From assembly GCA_001801885.1 (NCBI GenBank), contig MGYU01000084.1, positions 1-46,159 of the forward strand: DNA of 46,159 nucleotides, written 5' to 3'. This stretch comes from Gammaproteobacteria bacterium RIFCSPLOWO2_12_47_11 (GTDB lineage: Bacteria > Pseudomonadota > Gammaproteobacteria > Eutrophobiales > Eutrophobiaceae). The position numbers and the translations under genes were made by a program. Shown here one piece after another: positions 8,973 through 19,374 of the stretch; position 1 is the stretch's first letter; every line of letters starts with the position of its first letter. The notes below the pieces were generated by a model that searched no databases, was not told where the DNA came from, and saw only the letters and a program-made list of their open reading frames with translations.

Positions 8973-10043
8973 ATGAATATATTCGGGAAAATCGATGTTG
9001 CCGGCCAGATGGATGTCGAGCACGTTGAACTCAAGGGTTTTTCGCGCAGTGTCGCGGAACTGGAATGGTTATTGCTGATTCTGGTCATACTCTATACCGT
9101 TGTCCCCGGTAATTTCACAGTCGATCAATGGCTGATTATCAAATCCTGCCTGTTCTTTGCCGGGTTTGTACTGGCCTTCCGTTACCTGAATTTTTATAAG
9201 CGGGAAACCCGCTGGAAACTGGCCATTGAAATCTGGGTAATGATAACGTTTATCACATGGATACTCTGGCACACGGGAAAGATAGACAGCCCATTATTGA
9301 ATCTTTATCTCCTGGTCATCATTACCAGTGGCCTCACCATGGGCAAGCTCACGACCCTGTTGGTCCTTGTGCTGATCACATCCGTATATATTTATATGGG
9401 CCATCCGGTGTATGCGGACATAACTTTTTCATTACAGAACTTCGGGCGCCTGATGACGTTATTCTCTCCGTACCTGCTGGTAGCCTATCTCACAACCATG
9501 CTGTCAGCAGACTTGCAATATGCAAGAAGAATGCTCAAACATCTTTCCGAAACAGATGATCTGACCGGCCTTGATAATATCAGGTCATTCAATAATATCC
9601 TGGCGCTGGAGATAAAAAAATCGATCCGCTATCAACGTGTGTTTTCCATGCTGATGATAGATGCGGATAATCTGAAGGAGATAAATGACAAGTACGGTCA
9701 TGAAGCAGGCGATCGGCTGATCAAGGCCATGGCAACTGCTATCCAGGAATGTATGAGAGAGTCAGATACCCTGGCCAGATATGGGGGTGATGAATTTATC
9801 GCCTTGTTAACTGAAACTGATCAGCAACATGCAATCGAAGCTGCCGAACGCATAAGACGGGCCGTGGAAAATACCGCGTTTGATAAGGACGGTCAGCAAA
9901 TCAGGTCAACCGTCAGTATCGGCATTGCCAGCTTCCCGCAACAGGCCGGAAATACGATAGATCTGCTGCGCAAAACTGATCAGGCACTGTATGCGAGCAA
10001 AAATGCAGGACGTAACAGGGTCACGATCTTTGATGGAGTTTGA
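8973..10043 (+). CDS. Membrane-anchored diguanylate cyclase
   Basis: The N-terminal half (about residues 30-170) holds about five or six membrane helices with no sensor domain I recognise. The C-terminal half is a GGDEF domain that begins at DDLTGLDN, with the active-site loop ARYGGDEFIALL near residue 271. The product inhibition site is intact: RESD lies exactly five residues before GGDEF. It should therefore make cyclic di-GMP from two GTP and be feedback-controlled. It follows dapD by 68 bp and may be read from the same transcript, although no functional link to lysine synthesis is apparent. Confidence 0.92.
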   Translation: MNIFGKIDVAGQMDVEHVELKGFSRSVAELEWLLLILVILYTVVPGNFTVDQWLIIKSCLFFAGFVLAFRYLNFYKRETRWKLAIEIWVMITFITWILWHTGKIDSPLLNLYLLVIITSGLTMGKLTTLLVLVLITSVYIYMGHPVYADITFSLQNFGRLMTLFSPYLLVAYLTTMLSADLQYARRMLKHLSETDDLTGLDNIRSFNNILALEIKKSIRYQRVFSMLMIDADNLKEINDKYGHEAGDRLIKAMATAIQECMRESDTLARYGGDEFIALLTETDQQHAIEAAERIRRAVENTAFDKDGQQIRSTVSIGIASFPQQAGNTIDLLRKTDQALYASKNAGRNRVTIFDGV

Positions 10044-10070
10044 TAATATATCAGGTTATCCGGATTTTAT

Positions 10071-11417
10071 TCAGGCAGCCCTAGCCACAGCAGTTTCTAT
10101 CTCATCAGCAAGCTGTCTGACTATCTGACTGACCTGTACTTCATCCGGGCCTTCAACCATGACCCGGATGACAGGTTCAGTCCCGGAAGACCTGATCAGG
10201 ACACGCCCATGCTCACCGAGTTGGTGCTCGGCACTCTCAATCACATCCGGAATCCCGTCCAGTTGCAATGGATCAATAGGCCTGTGCATTTTCACGTTAA
10301 TCATCTTCTGCGGGTATTTCATCAAACCGGCTTTGAGTTCATGCAGCTTTTTACTACTTCTGATCATCGCTTCAAGCACCTGGAGCGCTGAGACTATCCC
10401 GTCACCGGTCGTGGTCTTGTGCAAATTAATAATATGCCCTGAGGTTTCTCCGCCCAGGATGAGATTATCCTGATAGAGTTTTTCCATAACGTACCGGTCA
10501 CCCACACTGGTACGCAGAAATTCCAGGTTTAATGCGTGTACGGCTTCTTCAAGTCCGAGGTTGCTCATGACTGTTCCGACTATTGCACCATTGAGTGCAG
10601 TCGGTTTTACACTGGCAATGATAAAGAGTATTTCATCACCATCGATGATCTCGCCTTTATGGTCCACCATAATCAGCCTGTCACCATCACCATCGAAGGC
10701 TATGCCGGCATCTGCCCCTGTGTTTACGACCTGTTGCCTTAATTTTTCCGGGTGGGTTGCACCTACTTCATGATTGATATTAAACCCGTCAGGATTGATA
10801 CCAATAGTGCTGATATTTGCCCCAAGTTCTTCAAAAACATTCGGTGCGATATGGTAGGTTGCTCCGTGAGCACAATCGATAACCAGTTTGAGTCCACCGA
10901 GATTTAACCGTGATTCAATGCGAGTCTTGCAGAATTCAATATAGCGCCTGGGAGCATCGTTCATGCGCCTGACCTTGCCCAGTTGATCAGAGTTGACCAC
11001 CTTGAACGGTTGATCGAGTTCTTTTTCAATCGCAAGCTCAATTTCATCGGCCAGTTTTTTACCGTCACCTGAAAAAAACTTTATGCCATTATCCTGATAG
11101 GGGTTATGTGATGCGCTGATGACGATACCCGCCTGGGCGCGGGTATTCTGTGCAAGAAAGGCGATACCCGGTGTGGGCATGGGGCCCAGTAAACGAATAT
11201 CCACACCGGCAGCAGAAAGACCGGCTTCCAGTGCAGATTCAAACATATAACCGGAGATACGGGTGTCCTTGCCGATCAGTACCGGGCCTTTGCCCATACC
11301 GGCCAGGGTGCGGCCTGCGGCCCAACCCAGCTTCATGACAAAATCGGGTGTAATCGGTGGATCACCAACACAACCTCGAATACCGTCAGTGCCGAAGTAT
11401 TTGCGTTGAGTGGTCAT
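10071..11417 (-). CDS. glmM: Phosphoglucosamine mutase
   Basis: GlmM converts glucosamine-6-phosphate to glucosamine-1-phosphate for UDP-GlcNAc, peptidoglycan and LPS. The track starts at 11444, but homologues start close to RKYFGTDGIRG. The ATG at 11417 (MTTQRKYFGTDGIRG) gives 448 residues and puts the phospho-serine of SASHNP at Ser103, next to Ser102 of the E. coli enzyme. The metal-binding DGDGDR loop, the GGETSGH sugar-binding loop and the C-terminal RSSGTEPVIRVMVEG phosphate loop are all present. The nine extra track codons lie in a hairpin repeat and no good ribosome binding site precedes either start. folP, usually between glmM and ftsH, is absent. Confidence 0.96.
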   Translation of the reverse strand: MTTQRKYFGTDGIRGCVGDPPITPDFVMKLGWAAGRTLAGMGKGPVLIGKDTRISGYMFESALEAGLSAAGVDIRLLGPMPTPGIAFLAQNTRAQAGIVISASHNPYQDNGIKFFSGDGKKLADEIELAIEKELDQPFKVVNSDQLGKVRRMNDAPRRYIEFCKTRIESRLNLGGLKLVIDCAHGATYHIAPNVFEELGANISTIGINPDGFNINHEVGATHPEKLRQQVVNTGADAGIAFDGDGDRLIMVDHKGEIIDGDEILFIIASVKPTALNGAIVGTVMSNLGLEEAVHALNLEFLRTSVGDRYVMEKLYQDNLILGGETSGHIINLHKTTTGDGIVSALQVLEAMIRSSKKLHELKAGLMKYPQKMINVKMHRPIDPLQLDGIPDVIESAEHQLGEHGRVLIRSSGTEPVIRVMVEGPDEVQVSQIVRQLADEIETAVARAA

Positions 11418-11430
11418 GATTGGTGATGAC

Positions 11431-11468
11431 GTGCATGGATGCACTAATGCCGCGAGGTCAGGATGACC
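11431..11468. repeat. Second locus of the ATCC-loop hairpin family
   Basis: Read on the minus strand, two adjacent hairpins GGTCA-tcc-TGACC (11456-11468) and GTGCAT-cc-ATGCAC (11431-11444) have the same stem-variable, TCC-loop design as the array at 5516-5920. They lie just upstream of the glmM start and would fall in its 5' untranslated region. Confidence 0.65.
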
Positions 11469-11480
11469 AGGAGCGGCGGG

Positions 11481-11566
11481 TGATTGGTGATTGGCAAAGA
11501 TTTTGACAATATGATTTACCAGTTACAACCCACCAATAGCTAATTACTATTCACTAATCACCAGTT
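11481..11566. repeat. Inverted heptamer repeat between ftsH and glmM
   Basis: The left arm GTGATTGGTGATTGG is answered by a right arm with CACCAATAGCTAATTACTAT and TCACTAATCACCAGTT. The words are those of the 4381-4444 element. The right arm ends inside the ftsH stop codon. It occupies most of the gap where folP would be expected. Confidence 0.7.
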
Positions 11567-13484
11567 ATGCCGGTTTTGCCGGTGGTTCGCCCCGTGGGGC
11601 ACCCGCCGCCCGCTTTGCCTTACCGGAATCATTGACCTTGTCCACGGTACCGGAGTCGTCATCATCCCAATCCGCTGGTGGAGACGGTATTTTCCCCTGC
11701 ATGATTTCATTGATCTGATCAGCATTGATGGTCTCATACTTGATCAACGCCTCTGCCATCATGTGCAATTTATCCAGATTGTCCTTTAATAATTTCTCGG
11801 CACGCTTGTAGTTGCGATCAATGATGTGCTTGATCTCCTCATCGATCATATGGGCAGTCTCATCCGAAACGGCCTTGTGCTTGGTCACCGAATGACCGAG
11901 GAAAACCTCGCCCTGCTCTTCACTGTAAGTGAGCGGTCCGAGTTTTTCTGACAGGCCCCAGCGTGTGACCATATTACGTGCAATCAGGGTCGCACGTTCA
12001 ATATCATTACTGGCACCGGTAGTGACATTTTCCTTACCGAAAATCAATTGCTCCGCGATACGCCCGCCAAACATGGACGAAATCATACTCTCCAGCTGTT
12101 CTTTACTCTGACTGTAACGATCTTCTTCAGGCAGGTACATGGTGACACCCAATGACCGGCCACGCGGAATAATCGTCACCTTGTAGACCGGATCGTGAGA
12201 CGGAACCAGACGCCCGATAATCGCATGGCCAGCCTCGTGATAAGCGGTCAGCTTTTTCTCTTTCTCGCTCATGACCATGGAACGGCGTTCAGCACCCATC
12301 ATGATCTTGTCCTTGGCCCGTTCGAAATCATCCATATCAACATGTTTCTTGTTGCTGCGGGCAGCAAACAGTGCTGCTTCATTCACCAGGTTGGAAAGAT
12401 CAGCGCCTGAAAAACCCGGGGTACCACGGGCGATAATCGCAGGCTTTACATCATCAGACAGCGGGACCTTGCGCATGTGCACCTTGAGGATCTGCTCACG
12501 GCCACGGATGTCCGGTAAGGGCACGACCACCTGACGATCAAAACGGCCCGGCCGTAATAATGCCGGATCCAGCACATCCGGACGGTTGGTTGCGGCAATG
12601 ATGATGACCCCTTCATTACCTTCAAAGCCATCCATTTCTACCAGCAGCTGATTTAATGTTTGTTCGCGTTCATCATGACCACCGCCGAGACCGGCGCCGC
12701 GATGACGGCCAACGGCATCAATCTCATCAATGAAAATAATGCAAGGTGCATGTTTCTTGGCCTGCTCGAACATATCACGCACACGGGACGCACCAACACC
12801 CACAAACATCTCGACGAAATCAGAACCGGAGATAGTAAAGAACGGGACCTTGGCTTCGCCGGCGATGGCCTTGGCCAGGAGTGTTTTGCCGGTACCGGGC
12901 GCACCCACCATCAAGACACCACGCGGAATTTTGCCGCCGAGTTTCTGGAACTTGCCCGGGTCACGCAGGAACTCAACGAGTTCGCCGACTTCTTCCTTGG
13001 CCTCTTCCACACCGGCGACATCATTGAACGTCACCTTGACCTGATCTTCTCCCATCAGGCGCGCACGGCTCTTGCCGAAAGAAAGTGCACCACGGCCGCT
13101 GCCACCGCCCTGCATCTGGCGCATAAAATAGATCCAGATACCGAGCAATAATAAAATGGGGAACCACGAGATGAGCGCATGGGCCCAGAGTGAGTTGCGA
13201 GGCTCTGCCCCTTCAATCTCGACCTTATGCTCCAGCAAGGTGCCAATCAGCGCATCATAACTGGTCTCCGGGTTATACGTCTTGAACCGTGAGTCATCGG
13301 TGCGTTTTCCGGTGATGGTATTACCCTCCATGGTCACTTTTTTCACGATACCGCTCTTCACTTCACTGATGAACGTTGAATAGGTGACGGAGCTTACCAT
13401 GGGCGTGGACATGTTCTTGAACACCAGCATTAATACCAGTGTTATGACCACCATCAGAATCAGGGTTCTTGCTGTTTCGTTCAA
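11565..13484 (-). CDS. ftsH: ATP-dependent zinc metalloprotease FtsH
   Basis: FtsH is the membrane-anchored AAA protease that extracts and degrades membrane and regulatory proteins. The 639-residue protein has two N-terminal membrane helices (about residues 7-23 and 103-120) flanking a periplasmic domain, Walker A GAPGTGKT at 194-201, Walker B FIDEID at 251-256, the SRH region and the zinc-binding HEAGH at 416-420. The C-terminal tail ends in a low-complexity Pro/Ala/Lys stretch. It lies 62 bp downstream of rlmE, the usual arrangement. Confidence 0.98.
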   Translation of the reverse strand: MNETARTLILMVVITLVLMLVFKNMSTPMVSSVTYSTFISEVKSGIVKKVTMEGNTITGKRTDDSRFKTYNPETSYDALIGTLLEHKVEIEGAEPRNSLWAHALISWFPILLLLGIWIYFMRQMQGGGSGRGALSFGKSRARLMGEDQVKVTFNDVAGVEEAKEEVGELVEFLRDPGKFQKLGGKIPRGVLMVGAPGTGKTLLAKAIAGEAKVPFFTISGSDFVEMFVGVGASRVRDMFEQAKKHAPCIIFIDEIDAVGRHRGAGLGGGHDEREQTLNQLLVEMDGFEGNEGVIIIAATNRPDVLDPALLRPGRFDRQVVVPLPDIRGREQILKVHMRKVPLSDDVKPAIIARGTPGFSGADLSNLVNEAALFAARSNKKHVDMDDFERAKDKIMMGAERRSMVMSEKEKKLTAYHEAGHAIIGRLVPSHDPVYKVTIIPRGRSLGVTMYLPEEDRYSQSKEQLESMISSMFGGRIAEQLIFGKENVTTGASNDIERATLIARNMVTRWGLSEKLGPLTYSEEQGEVFLGHSVTKHKAVSDETAHMIDEEIKHIIDRNYKRAEKLLKDNLDKLHMMAEALIKYETINADQINEIMQGKIPSPPADWDDDDSGTVDKVNDSGKAKRAAGAPRGEPPAKPA

Positions 13485-13546
13485 TTCAAATTCCTCGTCT
13501 GAAATTGCATACTCATTATATCCACTATAGCACTATCTCTTGTTGT

Positions 13547-14167
13547 CTAGCACCTGAAGGTACGTGCCAGAATGTAAAATTCACGTGAACTGTCACGGGA
13601 GGCCCTGGGTTTTCGAGTCAGTATCTGCCGGAAATGTTCCTTCAGACCTTGCCGGAATTCAGTAACACCCTCGCCTTCAAAAATCTTGATCAGTACATCA
13701 CCACCGGGTCTGAGCACCTGGCAGGCAAGATCCCTGGCTGTTTCGGCGAGATGCATGCTGCGCGCCTGATCGCTGGACTTGATACCGGATATATTGGGGG
13801 CCATATCGGAGATTACAAGGTCTGCATTTTGCCCATCCAGACTATACAGGCACTGTTTATAAATTGCCTGCTCAGTGAAATCTCCCTTGATAAACAATAC
13901 GTTATCTATACTATCCAGAGGCAGGATATCGATCGCAATCACTTTCCCCTGTGGTCCCACTTGCCGGGCAACATATTGTGACCAACTCCCGGGTGCTGCA
14001 CCCAGATCAATGACAGTCTGGCCTTTGCGGAACAGGTGGTCTTTTTCATCGATCTCCTTAAGCTTGTAAACGGCACGGGAGCGGTATTCAGACTGTTGTG
14101 CCTGCTTGACGTAGGGATCTTTCTTTTGGCGCTGGAGCCAACGTGTGCTGCTTGGGCGTTTACTCAT
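13547..14167 (-). CDS. rlmE: 23S rRNA (uridine-2'-O-)methyltransferase RlmE (FtsJ)
   Basis: RlmE methylates U2552 of 23S rRNA late in large-subunit assembly using SAM. The 206-residue protein has the basic N-terminus (STRWLQRQKKDPYVKQAQ), the catalytic-region lysine in YRSRAVYKLKEID, the SAM-binding loop VIDLGAAPGSWSQY, the acidic NADLVISDMAPNISG segment and the GGDVLIKIFEGEG motif. The ftsH-rlmE pairing is conserved in Gammaproteobacteria; yhbY, often next to rlmE, is not here. Confidence 0.97.
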   Translation of the reverse strand: MSKRPSSTRWLQRQKKDPYVKQAQQSEYRSRAVYKLKEIDEKDHLFRKGQTVIDLGAAPGSWSQYVARQVGPQGKVIAIDILPLDSIDNVLFIKGDFTEQAIYKQCLYSLDGQNADLVISDMAPNISGIKSSDQARSMHLAETARDLACQVLRPGGDVLIKIFEGEGVTEFRQGLKEHFRQILTRKPRASRDSSREFYILARTFRC

Positions 14168-14170
14168 TGG

Positions 14171-14263
14171 AAGTATGCAGAAGTCAGAAGACAGGAGTCA
14201 GAATAATAACCCCTGATTGCAATTTTCATGGTTTGGATTCTGAATTCTGTATTCTGAATTCCA
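14171..14263. repeat. Inverted heptamer repeat between greA and rlmE
   Basis: The left arm reads in 7-bp steps (GAAGTCA GAAGACA GGAGTCA GAATAAT) and the right arm answers as ATTCTGA ATTCTGT ATTCTGA ATTCCAG. The word differs from the one at leuB/asd, but the design (tandem degenerate heptamers, opposed arms, co-directional gene gap) is the same. Confidence 0.75.
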
Positions 14264-14265
14264 GA

Positions 14266-14742
14266 TCATTCATAGCGTACTTCCAGTATCTCATATTCTA
14301 CCGTGCCACCCGGCGCCTTGACTTCAACCACATCACCTTCCAGTTTGCCAATGAGTGCTCGCGCAATTGGAGAACTAATGGAGATCAGCATTTTTTCAAT
14401 ATCTGCTTCCATTTCACCAACAATCTGATAGGTCACTTCCTCATCATTGGCGAGATTCATCAGGCCTATAGTGGCACCGAATACCACCTTGCCATCAGTA
14501 TTCAGTGAGGTGACATCGATAATCTGGGCATCAGCCAGTGCGGTTTCTATCGCTGCAATTCGGCCTTCGAGAAAACTCTGTTGTTCACGTGCTGCATGGT
14601 ATTCGGCGTTTTCACTCAGATCACCATGGGCCCGGGCCTCGGCAATCGCACGTGTAATACGCGGACGATCAACGGTCTTCAGTTCCTTCAGTTGTTCACG
14701 CAAACGCTGTGCGCCCCTGGCTGTAATGGGTGGTTTGCTCAT
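14266..14742 (-). CDS. greA: Transcript cleavage factor GreA
   Basis: GreA rescues backtracked RNA polymerase by stimulating cleavage of the nascent RNA. The 158-residue protein has the N-terminal coiled coil with the acidic tip ([20 protein letters not shown]) and the C-terminal FKBP-like domain ([33 protein letters not shown]). Its ATG overlaps the carB stop as ATGA, so translation is probably coupled. A second, broken GreB-family gene lies at 34856-35316. Confidence 0.97.
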   Translation of the reverse strand: MSKPPITARGAQRLREQLKELKTVDRPRITRAIAEARAHGDLSENAEYHAAREQQSFLEGRIAAIETALADAQIIDVTSLNTDGKVVFGATIGLMNLANDEEVTYQIVGEMEADIEKMLISISSPIARALIGKLEGDVVEVKAPGGTVEYEILEVRYE

Positions 14743-17700
14743 GGTATTTCCCCGTGTAAATCCTGTAACCGGTTAACTTCTCCGGAATCTTTCTGTTTCA
14801 GGGCCAGTATCGTCGCAGTCGCGCCGGCCATGGTAGTAGTATAAAACACCTTGTGTTGCAGGGCCGTGCGCCGGATGGAATAGGAATCCGCAATCGCCTG
14901 TTTGTCTTCTGTCGTATTCACTATGAGATCAATTTCATCATTTTTCAACATATCAACAATATGCGGTTGACCTTCCCGCACCTTGTTTACCCTCTGACAT
15001 TCCAGACCTGCTGCCCGTATGGTCTTCGTTGTACCATCTGTCGCACACAACAAAAATCCCAACCGCAATAACTCACGTGCAATATTTTTCGCCTGTTCCT
15101 TGTCTTCATCACGCACACTGATAAAGGCCAGTCCGGAACGCGGAATGATCTCGCCGGCGCCAAACTGTGCCTTGGCAAAGGCCTCGGCGAAGCTGCGCCC
15201 TACTCCCATCACTTCTCCAGTGGATTTCATCTCCGGTCCCAGCAAGGAATCAACACCCGGAAACTTGATAAAAGGAAACACAGATTCCTTGACTGAGAAA
15301 TAAGATGGAACCCTTACAGTGGTTATACACTGCTCAGCCAGACTCCGGCCCACCATACAGTTTGCAGCTACCCATGCCAGTGAAATACCAGTGGCCTTGG
15401 ACACAAAGGGGACTGTCCTCGAGGCGCGCGGATTTACCTCCAGCACATAGATATCATTACCCTGAATGGCGAACTGTGTATTCATCAGACCTATGACGTT
15501 CAGTTTCCTTGCCATGGCGCGTACCTGATCGGTAATACGCCGCTGGGTGTCTATACTGAGACTGTAAGGTGGTAAAGAGCAGGCGGAATCACCCGAGTGC
15601 ACCCCGGCCTGTTCGATATGTTCCATGATGCCACCAATGACAACATCCGTGCCGTCTGCGATCGCATCGACATCGACTTCAATTGCATCGCGCAGAAAAC
15701 GATCCAGCAAAACCGGCGATTCATTGGAAACGGCGATGGCATCCCGCATATAGGTGCGCAATTCTTCCTTGTCATAAACGATCTCCATGGCGCGGCCACC
15801 CAGCACATAGGATGGCCTCACTACCAAAGGATAACCTATTTCATCTGCAAGCCTCACCGCCTGATCCGGATCGCGCGCAGTACGATTCGGGGGTTGTTTC
15901 AGATCCAGTTCCATCAGCAATTTCTGAAAACGTTCGCGGTCCTCAGCCAGATCTATTGAATCCGGCGTAGTTCCTATGATCGGGGCCCCGGCAGCTTCCA
16001 GTGGTCGTGCGAGTTTTAATGGTGTCTGCCCGCCATATTGCACAATCACGCCAAAAGGTTTTTCGAGATCGATGATCTCCAGTACATCTTCCAGTGTGAG
16101 TGGTTCAAAATACAGACGATCAGAAGTATCGTAATCCGTAGAGACGGTTTCCGGATTACAGTTGACCATGATGGTTTCATAACCTGCGGCACGCATGGCA
16201 AGTGCCGCCTGCACACAACAATAATCAAACTCAATACCCTGGCCAATCCGGTTGGGACCGCCGCCCAATACCATAATTTTCTTTTTATCGGTAGGTTTTG
16301 CCTCACATTCCTCTTCATAAGTGGAATACATATAGGCGGTGGTCGCAGCAAACTCGGCAGCACAGGAATCCACCCGCTTGTACACCGGGCGGATTTTGAG
16401 TTTATGCCGGAGCTGGCGGATATCTTTTTCAGATGTTCCAACCAGGGTTGCCAGCCTGCTGTCGGAAAATCCCTTGCGCTTGAGGTCACGCAACCGATCA
16501 TGTGTCAATGCAGATGAACCCTGCTGCCTGACAAGTTTCTCTTCATCCACGAGATTTGCAATCTGTGCGAGAAACCACGGATCGATATGTGAATACTGAT
16601 GCACTTCACCGATACTCATACCGTAACGAAAGGCTTCGGCCAAATACCATAGCCGGTCTGCACGTGGCACACGCAGTTCACGCTGGATCAATTCAACAGC
16701 ATCTTCGTGACTCATACCGGCCGGTATACATTCATTCAAACCATCACGCCCGATCTCAAGCCCGCGTACCGCCTTCTGCATGGATTCCTGGAAGGTGCGG
16801 CCGATGGCCATCACCTCACCGACCGATTTCATCTGTGTGGTCAGACGATCGTCGGCCCTGGGAAATTTCTCAAAGGTAAATCTTGGAATTTTGGTGACGA
16901 TATAATCAATCGTCGGTTCGAACGATGCCGGTGTGGCTCCGCCAGTGATCTCATTTGCAAGTTCATCCAGTGTGTAACCCACAGCGAGTTTGGCCGCCAC
17001 TTTTGCAATCGGAAAACCTGTCGCTTTGGAGGCAAGGGCGGAAGAACGGGATACGCGCGGATTCATCTCGATAATGAACAATTCACCATTGTCCGGGTTA
17101 ACGGCAAACTGCACATTGGAACCACCAGTATCCACACCGATCTCGCGCAATACGGCGATCGAGGCATTGCGCATGATCTGGTATTCCTTGTCAGTCAACG
17201 TCAATGCGGGCGCAATAGTAATGGAATCCCCGGTATGCACGCCCATCGGATCAAAATTCTCAATCGAACAGATAATGATGCAGTTATCGTTATGATCACG
17301 CACCACTTCCATTTCATATTCCTTCCAGCCGAGTACCGATTGCTCCAGCAATATCTCACTGGTCGGTGAGGCATCGAATCCGCGTTCACAGATCTCCAGA
17401 AATTCTTCGCGGTTATAGGCAATACCGCCACCACTTCCACCGAGTGTAAATGATGGCCGGATAATGATCGGGAAGACGATCTCTTTCTGGGCTTCTTTCG
17501 CCTGTTCCATGTTATGTGCCAGAATAGAATATGGCATCTTGAGTCCGATCTTTTTCATTGCATCGCGGAATCGCTCACGGTCTTCAGCCTTGTCGATGGC
17601 ATCTACCGAGGCGCCGATCAGTTCGACACCATACTTCTCAAGCACACCTTCACGTGCCAGATCCAACGCACAATTTAATCCGATCTGCCCACCCATGGTC

Positions 17701-17963
17701 GGCAGGATGGCGTCCGGACGTTCCTTCGCAATAATCTTCTCCACCACCTGCCAGCGCACGGGTTCAATATAAGTGGCATCGGCCATGCCAGGATCGGTCA
17801 TGATCGTGGCCGGATTGGAATTGACGAGAATAATGCGATAGCCTTCCTCGCGCAGTGCCTTGCAGGCCTGCGCACCGGAATAATCAAACTCACAGGCCTG
17901 CCCGATCACGATTGGGCCAGCGCCTATGATCAAGATGGACTCTATGTCGGTTCTTTTGGGCAT
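14739..17963 (-). CDS. carB: Carbamoyl-phosphate synthase large subunit
   Basis: CarB makes carbamoyl phosphate from bicarbonate, ammonia (channelled from CarA) and two ATP, for arginine and pyrimidines. The 1074-residue length is standard. Two homologous ATP-grasp halves are visible: the first starts [20 protein letters not shown] and the second [20 protein letters not shown]. The C-terminal MGS-like allosteric domain follows ([15 protein letters not shown]). Gene order carA-carB-greA is the usual gammaproteobacterial one, with a 144-bp repeat-bearing gap to carA and a 4-bp overlap with greA. Confidence 0.98.
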   Translation of the reverse strand: MPKRTDIESILIIGAGPIVIGQACEFDYSGAQACKALREEGYRIILVNSNPATIMTDPGMADATYIEPVRWQVVEKIIAKERPDAILPTMGGQIGLNCALDLAREGVLEKYGVELIGASVDAIDKAEDRERFRDAMKKIGLKMPYSILAHNMEQAKEAQKEIVFPIIIRPSFTLGGSGGGIAYNREEFLEICERGFDASPTSEILLEQSVLGWKEYEMEVVRDHNDNCIIICSIENFDPMGVHTGDSITIAPALTLTDKEYQIMRNASIAVLREIGVDTGGSNVQFAVNPDNGELFIIEMNPRVSRSSALASKATGFPIAKVAAKLAVGYTLDELANEITGGATPASFEPTIDYIVTKIPRFTFEKFPRADDRLTTQMKSVGEVMAIGRTFQESMQKAVRGLEIGRDGLNECIPAGMSHEDAVELIQRELRVPRADRLWYLAEAFRYGMSIGEVHQYSHIDPWFLAQIANLVDEEKLVRQQGSSALTHDRLRDLKRKGFSDSRLATLVGTSEKDIRQLRHKLKIRPVYKRVDSCAAEFAATTAYMYSTYEEECEAKPTDKKKIMVLGGGPNRIGQGIEFDYCCVQAALAMRAAGYETIMVNCNPETVSTDYDTSDRLYFEPLTLEDVLEIIDLEKPFGVIVQYGGQTPLKLARPLEAAGAPIIGTTPDSIDLAEDRERFQKLLMELDLKQPPNRTARDPDQAVRLADEIGYPLVVRPSYVLGGRAMEIVYDKEELRTYMRDAIAVSNESPVLLDRFLRDAIEVDVDAIADGTDVVIGGIMEHIEQAGVHSGDSACSLPPYSLSIDTQRRITDQVRAMARKLNVIGLMNTQFAIQGNDIYVLEVNPRASRTVPFVSKATGISLAWVAANCMVGRSLAEQCITTVRVPSYFSVKESVFPFIKFPGVDSLLGPEMKSTGEVMGVGRSFAEAFAKAQFGAGEIIPRSGLAFISVRDEDKEQAKNIARELLRLGFLLCATDGTTKTIRAAGLECQRVNKVREGQPHIVDMLKNDEIDLIVNTTEDKQAIADSYSIRRTALQHKVFYTTTMAGATATILALKQKDSGEVNRLQDLHGEIP

Positions 17964-18014
17964 TTCAATCAGTCAAACATTATCAATTTCAATCAAAAGT
18001 AATCCGGATAACAG

Positions 18015-18103
18015 TTCTGAGGACTGAGTGCTGAGGACTGAGTAAAAATTGATGCATTATACTCAGCACTCAGCACTCGTCACTTTTCACAGTTCACTAT
18101 TTC
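18015..18103. repeat. Inverted heptamer repeat between carB and carA
   Basis: This is the clearest example: ACTGAGT GCTGAGG ACTGAGT opposes ACTCAGC ACTCAGC ACTCGTC, followed by further decayed 7-bp steps (ACTTTTC ACAGTTC ACTATTT) that run to the end of carA. The arms are separated by about 17 bp and would form a long imperfect hairpin in the carA-carB transcript. Confidence 0.8.
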
Positions 18104-18107
18104 CTGC

Positions 18108-19238
18108 TCACTTCCGTGCATTCATCAATTCAATAAAGTGATTAAACAAAGGTCTCACATCATGCGGGCCGGGACTGGCTTCAGGGTGCCCCTGAAAACT
18201 GAATGCGGGAAGATCAGTATGGTGCACACCCTGTAATGTGCCATCGAACAGTGAGCGATGTGTCGCCTTCAGCATTGCCGGTAGTGTATTTTCCTCCACG
18301 GCAAAACCATGATTCTGACTGGTGATCATGACCTGCCCTGTTGCGAGGTCCTGCACCGGGTGATTGGCACCATGATGACCGAATTTCATCTTGGTGGTTT
18401 TTGCGCCAACAGCCAGTGACAACAACTGATGTCCAAGACAAATACCGAATACGGGTATTTTTGTGGGGAGGATCTCCTGTATAGCTGCTATTGCATAATC
18501 ACAAGGATCGGGATCGCCAGGACCATTAGAGAGAAAAATTCCGTCCGGTTTTCCCCTGAGTATTTCCTTTGCCGGTGTTTTGGCCGGGACTATTGTCAGC
18601 CGGCATCCGCTGTCCGCCAGGATGCGCAGAATATTCTGCTTTATCCCGTAGTCATAGGCAATGACGCGAAAACGCTGTTCAATTCTGGCTGCTGCCTGAT
18701 CATTGAGTTGCCAGCTTCCTTCTGTCCAGCCGTAACTTTTTGCGGTTGTTACCTCCTGGGCCAGATCGGCCCCTTTCAGACCAGGGAATGCGCGTGCAGC
18801 TGCAATAGCAGCATTTTGATCAACCGTATGCCCCGCAACAATACACCCGTTCTGTGCACCCTGGTCCCGCAATAACCGGGTCAGACGCCGCGTATCAATA
18901 TCGGCAATCGCCACCACCTTGCGGCGCCTGAGATAATCCTGCAAGGGTTCTTTAGCCCGCCAGTTGCTGACTGCAAATGGCAGATCACGGATAACCAGTC
19001 CGCTGACATAGGCAGCGGTGGATTCTTCATCTTCAGGATTAACGCCCACATTACCGATATGTGGCTGGGTGAGTGTGACGATTTGTTTGAAATAAGAAGG
19101 ATCGGTGAGAATTTCCTGGTATCCGGTAATGGCCGTATTAAAAACAACTTCCCCTACCGCCTGACCCGCGATCCCGATAGAACTGCCATGCAATACAGTC
19201 CCGTCTTCCAGTGCCAACAACGCCGGTTGTTTCAACAA
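18108..19238 (-). CDS. carA: Carbamoyl-phosphate synthase small (glutaminase) subunit
   Basis: CarA hydrolyses glutamine and passes ammonia to CarB. The 376-residue protein has the N-terminal CPSase domain ([32 protein letters not shown]) and a C-terminal class I glutamine amidotransferase domain with the triad Cys267 (FGICLGHQ), His351 and Glu353 ([11 protein letters not shown]), each two residues from the E. coli positions. dnaJ, often upstream in this group, is replaced here by an amidotransferase-fold gene of another pathway. A stem-loop lies in the upstream gap. Confidence 0.98.
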   Translation of the reverse strand: MLKQPALLALEDGTVLHGSSIGIAGQAVGEVVFNTAITGYQEILTDPSYFKQIVTLTQPHIGNVGVNPEDEESTAAYVSGLVIRDLPFAVSNWRAKEPLQDYLRRRKVVAIADIDTRRLTRLLRDQGAQNGCIVAGHTVDQNAAIAAARAFPGLKGADLAQEVTTAKSYGWTEGSWQLNDQAAARIEQRFRVIAYDYGIKQNILRILADSGCRLTIVPAKTPAKEILRGKPDGIFLSNGPGDPDPCDYAIAAIQEILPTKIPVFGICLGHQLLSLAVGAKTTKMKFGHHGANHPVQDLATGQVMITSQNHGFAVEENTLPAMLKATHRSLFDGTLQGVHHTDLPAFSFQGHPEASPGPHDVRPLFNHFIELMNARK

Positions 19239-19270
19239 ACTCTCCGAAATGCAGACTACACACGTACAAA

Positions 19271-19297
19271 ACGGGAGTACCGCATGGCTACTCCCGT
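19271..19297 (-). terminator. Stem-loop between amidohydrolase gene and carA
   Basis: A perfect 9-bp stem ACGGGAGTA/TACTCCCGT encloses a 9-nt loop. On the minus strand it is followed by TTTTG, a short U-tract. It lies after the class II amidotransferase-like gene and 33 bp before the carA start, so it may terminate the upstream gene or act as a carA leader hairpin. Confidence 0.55.
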
Positions 19298-19374
19298 CAG
19301 ATTTTCAGTGTGCAAATTTTACTGGCAACTCCCGGCAATGTCTATGCATTATCCATGAACACTGCAAAGATTTC

